From the NCBI GenBank assembly GCA_021806125.1, contig JAJZYC010000040.1:1-10510 (forward strand): a DNA stretch of 10,510 bases. Reading direction: 5' to 3'. Numbering within the stretch: position 1 is the first letter of the stretch; every line of letters starts with the position of its first letter. Of this stretch, positions 5,203-10,510 are shown piece after piece. The DNA is from a bacterium (lineage in GTDB: Bacteria > SZUA-79 > Acidulodesulfobacterales > Acidulodesulfobacteraceae). The position numbers and the translations under genes are program-made. The notes below the pieces were generated by a model. That model did no database searches. It worked only from the letters and a program-made list of their open reading frames with translations, and was not told the DNA's origin.

Positions 5203-6233
5203 CAAAAGGAAGAAAAATAACGAAAGCCGAAAGCAAAACTAAAACCGCAATAAAATCAAAAAACGAAAAGAAATTTGAAACAAAACGCAGCGGTTATATT
5301 GAACATAAAAAAGCTTCGAAGATGAAACCTGCATGGGGGACGAAACCCGCCGGGAAGATAAAAACGGTTTTAAAGGCAGACGCAAACTTAAACCCGGATA
5401 AAGCGGCAGCGGGCATAAGATTAAACAGGTTTATCGCAATGCATACCGGCGTTTCAAGGAGAAACGCCGACGATATAATAAAAGAGGAAAGAGTCCTCAT
5501 AAACGGTAAAAAGGTCAAAAATCTCGCCACCGCAGTTAAAGAAGGCGACGAAATTTCCGTTGACGGCAAAAAAATCAAATATAAAGAAGAGCCTAAAATT
5601 TATATTATGCTAAACAAGCCGCAAGGGTATATTACCGCGGTAAAATCGGAAGAGGGGTTTAAGACCGTTATGGAATTAATTAAAAAAGAAACTTTAAAAT
5701 ATAAGCATATATTTCCTGCGGGAAGGCTGGATTTTATGAGCGAAGGCATGCTTCTCCTTACCAACGACGGCGACTTTGCATATAAATTAACCCATCCGAA
5801 ATTCGACGTAATAAAAACATATATAGTCGAGGCTAAGGGCGAATTAACGCCCGACCTTTTTAACAGGATTAGAAAGGGAGTCAGGCTTGAAGAAACAGGT
5901 CTTTTAAAACCGGACGACGTCAGGATAATCAGAAAAAATCCTTCTAAATTTATACTTTCGGTAGATTTATCGCACGGAAAAAACCGCGAAATCAGAAGGC
6001 TCATGGAGTTTTTTAACCTTAAAATTTTAATGCTCAGGAGAGTCAGGATAGGCGGGCTTTATATAGGAGACCTTCCGTCCGGGGAATACCGCGTGTTAAA
6101 CCGCAAAACCGCAGAATTAGCTTTCGGCAATGCCGATAAAACGGAGCGGCAGGCCAAATCGCCTAAGACCAATCCGAATTACAAAAAACCCGGTTCAAAA
6201 ATATCCACTTATGCCCGCGCCTCGGATTCCTAG
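5199..6233 (+). CDS. rluB: RsuA/RluB-family 23S rRNA pseudouridine synthase
   Basis: This 344-residue enzyme converts a uridine of ribosomal RNA to pseudouridine. Residues 1-70 are a lysine-rich, probably disordered extension. An S4 RNA-binding domain follows at about 73-125 (IRLNRFIAMHTGVSRRNADD, then VLINGKKV). The catalytic domain has the phrase LNKPQGY (138-144), the catalytic aspartate Asp178 in AGRLDFMSEGMLLLTNDGD, KTYIV (206-210) and the late GKNREIRRLME (260-270). The C-terminal 35 residues are basic and poorly conserved. S4 plus this motif set points to the RsuA/RluB/RluE/RluF group. RluB is the usual bacterial member with such tails, but the exact target uridine cannot be read from sequence. 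It overlaps the thiG stop by four bases and so appears to be the last gene of the thiamine unit, although its function is unrelated. Confidence 0.88.
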   Translation: MTKGRKITKAESKTKTAIKSKNEKKFETKRSGYIEHKKASKMKPAWGTKPAGKIKTVLKADANLNPDKAAAGIRLNRFIAMHTGVSRRNADDIIKEERVLINGKKVKNLATAVKEGDEISVDGKKIKYKEEPKIYIMLNKPQGYITAVKSEEGFKTVMELIKKETLKYKHIFPAGRLDFMSEGMLLLTNDGDFAYKLTHPKFDVIKTYIVEAKGELTPDLFNRIRKGVRLEETGLLKPDDVRIIRKNPSKFILSVDLSHGKNREIRRLMEFFNLKILMLRRVRIGGLYIGDLPSGEYRVLNRKTAELAFGNADKTERQAKSPKTNPNYKKPGSKISTYARASDS

Positions 6234-6251
6234 ATATAAAGATATAAAAAA

Positions 6252-7085
6252 TCAATTCATGCTTGCTATTTTAGAGCGGTAGCCGGCAAGACTGCCGGGT
6301 GACGGGGTAATATATATTTCGCCGAATAAGTTCAGCTGTTTTAAATTTATCAGAACTAATCTTGCCATTTCAAGAAGCGCGAGGAAATATGTAAAAAATT
6401 CATCCCTGCTCCTGCTGTTTTTAACTATTTCGCTCAACGTTATATTGCCGACGGCATTAAATCTTTCCATTATTTCCGTTATTTTTTCTTTTACGGAAAA
6501 ACTTTCTCTTTCTACTTCGTATATATTTATCCTGTTTTGAGCCTCAGCCATCTTGCCGTAGAAATATTTAGAAAGAATAAAAATATTTGCGTCGAAAATT
6601 GCGGTAGCGTTATTAGAGACTTTTTCAAGCGCCGTTTCTTCCGCTTTAAGCATTTTTATTCCGAATACGTCGCGTCCCAGTATAGGCCTGTTATTTAGAA
6701 AATAGGCCATTTCTTTAACTTTTCGATATTCCAAAAGCATATCGGTTAGTTCGCTTCTAGGGTCGGATATATCTTCCTCGCCGCCGTCCTCTTTTGCGGC
6801 ATCGTACTTCGGCAGAAGCATTACCGATTTAATATATATCAGCTGAGCCGCCATTACTATAAAATCTCCGCCCAAATCAAGATTGAAAGTTTCGGAAGGC
6901 GGGATGCCGGCGTTTTCGTTTAAACCTATAGCCTCAAGATACTGTCTTGTTATTTCGACTATAGGAATATCGTAAATATTAATTTTATTTTTTTTTATCA
7001 GGGTCAAAAGCAAGTCTAACGGACCGTCGTAAACTTCCAGGCTTACTTTAGGATAAAAAGATAATTGGGCTTGGTCGGACTGCAT
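6252..7085 (-). CDS. scpA: ScpA, segregation and condensation protein A (kleisin)
   Basis: ScpA bridges the heads of the SMC dimer and, with ScpB, forms the bacterial condensin that organises and separates chromosomes. The N-terminal family signature is intact: VSLEVYDGPLDLLLTLIKK (14-32), then INIYDIPIVEITRQYL (35-50) and GGDFIVMAAQLIYIKSVMLLP (72-92). An acidic linker (99-108) leads to LLEYRKVKEMAYFL (117-130). The C-terminal winged-helix part includes FFTYFLALLEMARLVLINLKQ (230-250), the region that contacts the SMC head. At 277 residues the length is typical. It starts 20 bases after the stop of the upstream protease gene with only a weak Shine-Dalgarno, so the two are probably co-transcribed. 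The usual partner scpB does not follow. Instead the gene ends 18 bases from the convergent rluB. Confidence 0.95.
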   Translation of the reverse strand: MQSDQAQLSFYPKVSLEVYDGPLDLLLTLIKKNKINIYDIPIVEITRQYLEAIGLNENAGIPPSETFNLDLGGDFIVMAAQLIYIKSVMLLPKYDAAKEDGGEEDISDPRSELTDMLLEYRKVKEMAYFLNNRPILGRDVFGIKMLKAEETALEKVSNNATAIFDANIFILSKYFYGKMAEAQNRINIYEVERESFSVKEKITEIMERFNAVGNITLSEIVKNSRSRDEFFTYFLALLEMARLVLINLKQLNLFGEIYITPSPGSLAGYRSKIASMN

Positions 7086-7105
7086 AAATTTTATTTATTC
7101 CGTTT

Positions 7106-7822
7106 TCATAAGCTGAGATTTCTTAAAACGATATTATTAACTATAAAATTAAACGAAACGGCTAAAAAATTGCCCGGGTCGAACAAAAGGAGTATAAGAA
7201 GCAAAAAAATTCCAAAAGGCTCAAGTTTGCTTAAAAAGCCGGAAAACGGCTCTGGCAGAAGGCTTACAGCGACCCTTCCTCCGTCTAACGGCGGGATCGG
7301 TATGAGATTGAACGTTCCAAGAATAATATTTACCATTATACCTATAAAAAGCATAAAAGTTACCGGATAAACGAAAAATTTAAAAAAAGGATTGCCGTAA
7401 ACCGTCTGGAAATGAAGATGGCTTATAAAATAGGCGAGGTATAGATTCATAACCGGAAACTCAAAAACTATAATTTTCAAAAAAACAAAACATATAAAAG
7501 CAAGTATAAAGTTGGTAGCCGGTCCTGCTGCCGCGACAAATCCCGTATCTCTTTTTGGGTTTTTGAGTCCGTTAAAATTTACCGGAACGGGTTTTGCGTA
7601 GCCGAATAGAAAAGGAGAGCCTACAAGTATTAAAAGCAGGGGGAGGAGAATAGTGCCGAAAGGATCGATATGTTTTAAGGGGTTAAGCGTCAGCCTTCCA
7701 GCGTTTTTTGCCGTATCGTCGCCGAAAAGGTGAGCTACGTAGCCATGGGAAACCTCATGAAGTATGATAGCGAATAAAACGGGAATTATGGCTATTACTA
7801 TAAGCTGAATCGTATTATTCAT
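7106..7822 (-). CDS. Site-2-protease-type membrane metalloprotease (peptidase M50)
   Basis: This 238-residue integral membrane protein has the zinc motif HEVSH (His22, Glu23, His26) in its first membrane helix. The second site is FNLIPIPPLDGGR (171-183), whose Asp180 should be the third zinc ligand. Between them lie GRLTLNPLKHIDPFGT (42-57) and the AAAGPATN turn (98-105), both standard in the short, PDZ-less YwhC-like M50 subfamily. About five to six hydrophobic segments are visible. Such enzymes cleave other membrane proteins within the bilayer. The substrate is unknown here. The gene leads the scpA unit, a pairing seen in many bacteria. There is no Shine-Dalgarno. A perfect TATAAT ends seven bases before the ATG, which predicts a leaderless message. 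Confidence 0.93.
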   Translation of the reverse strand: MNNTIQLIVIAIIPVLFAIILHEVSHGYVAHLFGDDTAKNAGRLTLNPLKHIDPFGTILLPLLLILVGSPFLFGYAKPVPVNFNGLKNPKRDTGFVAAAGPATNFILAFICFVFLKIIVFEFPVMNLYLAYFISHLHFQTVYGNPFFKFFVYPVTFMLFIGIMVNIILGTFNLIPIPPLDGGRVAVSLLPEPFSGFLSKLEPFGIFLLLILLLFDPGNFLAVSFNFIVNNIVLRNLSL

Positions 7823-7829
7823 ATTGTTT

Positions 7830-7859
7830 ATTATACGATTATTTTTCCGGATAAATCAA
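7830..7859 (-). promoter_or_regulatory. Promoter for the protease-scpA unit, placed for leaderless transcription
   Basis: On the minus strand TTGATT (7859-7854) and a perfect TATAAT (7835-7830) are 18 bases apart. Only AAACAAT separates the -10 box from the ATG at 7822, so transcription should begin at or next to the start codon. No ribosome binding site is present, which fits. Confidence 0.5.
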
Positions 7860-7880
7860 CTTTATTTTTATTTTATCCGG
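7847..7880. repeat. Perfect 9-bp inverted repeat in the divergent intergenic region
   Basis: CCGGATAAA (7847-7855) and TTTATCCGG (7872-7880) are exact inverted copies separated by 16 bases. The left arm overlaps the -35 box of the minus-strand promoter. The repeat lies upstream of both predicted transcription starts, so it would act as DNA (an operator), not as an RNA terminator. Confidence 0.55.
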
Positions 7881-7906
7881 CCGTAATAACTTTATTATTT
7901 TAACGG

Positions 7907-7935
7907 TTAATTTTTTCGGTAAAAAATTATATAAT
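7907..7935 (+). promoter_or_regulatory. Candidate promoter for the large radical SAM gene
   Basis: TATAAT (7930-7935) has only a poor -35 candidate TTAATT (7907-7912) 17 bases upstream. A second -10-like TATACT occurs at 7938-7943. Either would give a leader of ten bases or fewer before the ATG at 7952, again without a ribosome binding site. Confidence 0.35.
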
Positions 7936-7951
7936 AATATACTATAAAACT

Positions 7952-10321
7952 ATGAAAGCTAATCATGAATTATACCGCAAGCTGAACGAAGACGTCCTTC
8001 CGTTTGTGCAAAAACCTGCAAGATATCTCGGATTGGAAACAGGGACTACCGTTAAAGATATTAAAACTATACCTCTGAAATTTGCGCTTGCGTTTCCGGA
8101 TTTTTACGAACTGGGAATGAGCCATATAGGAATGGGGATAATATACGATATATTAAATTCGGAGGCTCATATCGCCTGCGAAAGGGTTTATATGCCTTAT
8201 CCCGATATGAACGCCAAATTAAAAGAGCATAATATTCCTTTATTTTCGTTGGAATCGTTCGAAGAGGTTAAAAATTTCGATATAGCCGGCTTCTCTTTGC
8301 AATACGAACTTTCCTATACGAATATTTTATTTATGCTGGAACTTTCCGGCATTCCGGTATTTTCTAAAGACCGGTCCGGTTCGGACGACCCTTTTATCGG
8401 AGCCGGCGGCCCATGCGCTTTCAACCCTCTTCCATTGAACGATTTTATGGATTTTTTTATAATAGGCGACGGAGAAATTACGACGGTCGAAGTATGCAAT
8501 GCCGTATTGAAAGCTAAAAACGGCCTTAAATCCGGAGCGGTAGGTAAAACTGACTACAGAAATTACGTTAAAAGCATGCTCGCCGAAATAAGAGGCGTTT
8601 ACGTGCCCGGATTTTCCAAAAGCGTAAAAAAAACGGTATTATACGATATAGACTTAAACCGTAAATTTAACGAAAACACCGCATATATCGATAAGCATAT
8701 CGTTCCGCTTATAGAGACCGTCCATAACAGGCTTGCGGTCGAAATTGCCCGCGGCTGTTCCTCCGGCTGCCGCTTCTGCCAGGCGGGTTATATTTACAGG
8801 CCGGTCAGGGAGAGGAAGAAGAATGCGGTAGTAAATGCCGTAAAACACGGTTTGCGGACCACCGGTCTCGAAGAAATATCTTTGTCTTCCCTTTCTACGG
8901 GGGATTATTCGGATATCGAAGCACTGCTTTCAGAATTAGCCGATTTAACGTCGGAAAAGAAAATTTCGATGTCGTTTCCTTCTATGAGGATAGGCTCTTT
9001 GAGCGAAAATATACTTCAAAAAACCGCCGCCGTTAAAAAAACTAATTTCACGTTGGCTCCTGAAGCGGGAACCCAGAGGCTCAGGGATATAATTAATAAA
9101 AATATCTCCGAAGGCGACCTGCTGGGAGAAGCGGCACTGCTTTCGCAAAAAGGCTTTAAAACATTGAAATTATATTTTATGCTCGGGCTTCCGTTTGAAA
9201 GAATCGCGGATTTAGACGGAATAGCCGGTTTAATAGTAAAAATAAAAAAAATCGCAAAAGGGCTTAATATTACGGTGAACGTCAATAATTTCGTGCCGAA
9301 GCCCCATACCCCCTTCCAGTGGCATCCTATGGAAAAAGAACCTGAGCTTAATTTTAAAATTAATTATTTAAAAAAGTTGTTAAAACCCTTAAACGTTAAT
9401 TTAAGATATCAGGACCCTAAAGTCAGTTTTATAGAAGGACTCATATCGAGAGGGGACTATTTTACGCCTAAAATCATATATAATGCATATAAATTCGGCG
9501 CGGTTTACGACAGCGAATCCAGATTATTCAATTATGACGCATGGGTTAAAGCTCTCGAATGCGATTACGGTTACGGTTGCGAATATGATTATAATTGGGG
9601 GAAAAATAATAGGGGAAACGGAACGTCGAATCTTAATAAATTGACCTATAGATATTTATACGAAGAAAAAAATATAGACTCTCCGCTTCCATGGGATTTT
9701 ATAGACATACTCGTGGATAAGGATTTTTTAAAAGAGGAATATAAAAAATCCCGTATACAGAATTTAAAATCTATTTATCCCATCAACGCATCTCCTGTCG
9801 GCGCTTCCGCCGATAATCTTTTAACGGAGAATTGCAGAAAAATTTGTTATTTATGCGGCGTATGCGATTTCAAAACCTTAAGCCCCGTTTATTCGTCAAA
9901 AGCGGAAAACATAAGAATACATAAAAAAAAGGTCAAAGACGATAAGCACGATATTGAAGGAGATAACAATATAAAGATAAATAAGGAAGCCGCCGGCGGA
10001 CGGGTTTCTTTTTCCGAACTTACGTTTATATATTCCAAAAGAGGAGCGGCGAAATATCTCGGACATTTAGAAACCGTGAAAATATTGCTTAAGGCCTTTA
10101 GAATAACCGGCATTCCCCTTATTTACAGGGAATCTAAATTTACTTCGAGGCCGAAGCTGAGCTTTTCCAATCCTATTCCTTTTATGAGCGAAAGCGACGG
10201 GCTGTATATTAAAGCAAGGGTAAGCGCGGAATATGCTGCCGAAACGGATTTAAAGATTCTTGGCGAAAAAATAAACTCTATTCTTCCGGATGGGTTAAAA
10301 ATAGTTAGCATTAATATTTAA
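7952..10321 (+). CDS. TIGR03960-type radical SAM protein with shortened DUF2344-like tail
   Basis: This 789-residue protein belongs to the widespread radical SAM family often annotated TIGR03960, whose reaction is not known to me. The N-terminal half has the family pattern LAFPDFYELGMSHIGMGIIY (46-65) and a B12-binding-like Rossmann region with GAGGPCAFNPLPL (150-162) and IIGDGE (170-175). A histidine cobalamin ligand is not evident. The radical SAM core begins with EIARGCSSGCRFCQAGYIYR (Cys269, Cys273, Cys276), continues with TLAPEAGTQRLRDIINK (367-383) and ends near NNFVPKPHTPFQWHPM (445-460). A second cysteine cluster CRKICYLCGVC (628-638; Cys628, 632, 635, 638) could hold an extra metal or Fe-S centre. 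A lysine-rich linker (650-680) leads to a DUF2344-like domain (685-789), FSELTFIYSKRGAAKYLGHLE onward, that stops after about 105 residues, roughly half the usual domain. There is no Shine-Dalgarno. In many genomes this gene precedes RNase G/E and rplU. Confidence 0.88.
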   Translation: MKANHELYRKLNEDVLPFVQKPARYLGLETGTTVKDIKTIPLKFALAFPDFYELGMSHIGMGIIYDILNSEAHIACERVYMPYPDMNAKLKEHNIPLFSLESFEEVKNFDIAGFSLQYELSYTNILFMLELSGIPVFSKDRSGSDDPFIGAGGPCAFNPLPLNDFMDFFIIGDGEITTVEVCNAVLKAKNGLKSGAVGKTDYRNYVKSMLAEIRGVYVPGFSKSVKKTVLYDIDLNRKFNENTAYIDKHIVPLIETVHNRLAVEIARGCSSGCRFCQAGYIYRPVRERKKNAVVNAVKHGLRTTGLEEISLSSLSTGDYSDIEALLSELADLTSEKKISMSFPSMRIGSLSENILQKTAAVKKTNFTLAPEAGTQRLRDIINKNISEGDLLGEAALLSQKGFKTLKLYFMLGLPFERIADLDGIAGLIVKIKKIAKGLNITVNVNNFVPKPHTPFQWHPMEKEPELNFKINYLKKLLKPLNVNLRYQDPKVSFIEGLISRGDYFTPKIIYNAYKFGAVYDSESRLFNYDAWVKALECDYGYGCEYDYNWGKNNRGNGTSNLNKLTYRYLYEEKNIDSPLPWDFIDILVDKDFLKEEYKKSRIQNLKSIYPINASPVGASADNLLTENCRKICYLCGVCDFKTLSPVYSSKAENIRIHKKKVKDDKHDIEGDNNIKINKEAAGGRVSFSELTFIYSKRGAAKYLGHLETVKILLKAFRITGIPLIYRESKFTSRPKLSFSNPIPFMSESDGLYIKARVSAEYAAETDLKILGEKINSILPDGLKIVSINI

Positions 10322-10344
10322 TATTAAATCCGCTTAGCGTCCGG

Positions 10345-10380
10345 TATTAGTTTTTATGTTAAATTTTTATTAGTTTTTAT
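10345..10380. repeat. Two direct copies of TATTAGTTTTTAT
   Basis: The 13-base string occurs at 10345-10357 and 10368-10380, between the radical SAM gene and the next promoter. The T-runs could help end transcription, but no stable GC-rich hairpin precedes them (only a 3-bp CGC/GCG stem at 10331-10339), so I do not call a terminator. Confidence 0.35.
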
Positions 10381-10390
10381 TAATTTTTTA

Positions 10391-10418
10391 TTGACAAAAT
10401 TTTAAATAGATATATTAT
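10391..10418 (+). promoter_or_regulatory. Promoter for the gene entering at the right edge
   Basis: A perfect TTGACA (10391-10396) is followed after 16 bases by TATTAT (10413-10418), one mismatch from consensus. The predicted start near 10425 leaves a leader of about 80 bases before the TTG at 10506. This is one of the two best -35 boxes in the window. Confidence 0.6.
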
Positions 10419-10459
10419 ATATATGATTGTGCTTTAATTTGCGACTGTAAAACAATAAA

Positions 10460-10483
10460 TTTAATCTTTAATTTAATCTTTAA
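10460..10483. repeat. Perfect tandem 12-bp repeat in the leader of the next gene
   Basis: TTTAATCTTTAA is present twice back to back (10460-10471 and 10472-10483), between the promoter and the ribosome binding site. It may be a slippage product in AT-rich DNA or a protein-binding site in the leader RNA. Confidence 0.45.
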
Positions 10484-10505
10484 TTAATTTAGGGAGGGTA
10501 AAAAA

Positions 10506-10510
10506 TTGAA
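10506..10510 (+). CDS. Start of a gene running off the right edge
   Basis: A strong ribosome binding site GGGAGGG (10492-10498) lies seven bases before TTG (10506-10508), behind a good promoter. Only the start codon and two more bases are visible, so the product cannot be read. From family context, genes for RNase G/E or ribosomal protein L21 often follow the TIGR03960-type gene, but this is expectation only. Confidence 0.5.

Noticed and set aside
6283..6298. Perfect 6-bp GC hairpin (CCGGCA, AGAC loop, TGCCGG) as a terminator between rluB and scpA
   Set aside because: It lies within the last codons of scpA and no T-run follows on either strand. It is at best an intragenic structure.
7065..7370. 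101-codon plus-strand frame opposite the protease and scpA genes
   Set aside because: It is antisense to two well-supported genes, has no family features and shows composition expected of a shadow frame.
1..10510. CRISPR arrays, tRNA or rRNA genes, insertion sequences
   Set aside because: No regularly spaced repeats, cloverleaf-like segments, rRNA motifs or transposase reading frames were found on either strand.

Overview
The window is AT-rich bacterial DNA in the standard code (TGA ends thiG and the M50 protease gene). Several start codons are TTG and ribosome binding sites range from strong to absent. The gene content suggests a Gram-negative, probably anaerobic lineage of the deltaproteobacterial or other deep-branching type: a ThiG/ThiS pair with a CofH-type radical SAM enzyme, ScpA with a site-2-type protease, and a large TIGR03960-type radical SAM protein. 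This placement is inference from gene content and codon style only.

Layout. (a) 2-1824: a type II restriction-modification pair, with a left-truncated PD-(D/E)XK-type endonuclease gene followed 8 bases later by a beta-class (SPPY) DNA methyltransferase. (b) 1825-2705: a promoter decorated with two palindromes, then one exported protein of unknown function. (c) 2689-6233: a thiamine-thiazole transcription unit that begins with a sigma70-like promoter and a TPP riboswitch, followed by a CofH-family radical SAM gene, thiS, thiG and, overlapping the thiG stop codon, an RsuA/RluB-family pseudouridine synthase. (d) 6252-7822 on the minus strand: a polytopic M50 (site-2-type) metalloprotease and scpA, converging on rluB with an 18-base gap. 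(e) 7823-7951: a divergent regulatory region with a perfect 9-bp inverted repeat and two promoters placed almost on the start codons. (f) 7952-10321: a 789-residue radical SAM protein with a shortened C-terminal DUF2344-like domain. (g) 10322-10510: a promoter, direct and tandem repeats, and the first bases of another gene with a strong ribosome binding site.

How the genes work together. Thiazole synthesis by ThiG needs DXP, a sulfur carried as ThiS thiocarboxylate, and dehydroglycine. Anaerobes normally make dehydroglycine with ThiH, a tyrosine lyase. No ThiH or ThiO is encoded here. The only radical SAM enzyme in the riboswitch-controlled unit is CofH-like, from a family that also attacks tyrosine and releases the glycine-derived imine. 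The most interesting proposal is that this CofH-like enzyme supplies dehydroglycine to ThiG. The riboswitch leader also shows a 10-bp pairing between the conserved aptamer core and a downstream segment, mutually exclusive with a hairpin, which offers a concrete switching model.
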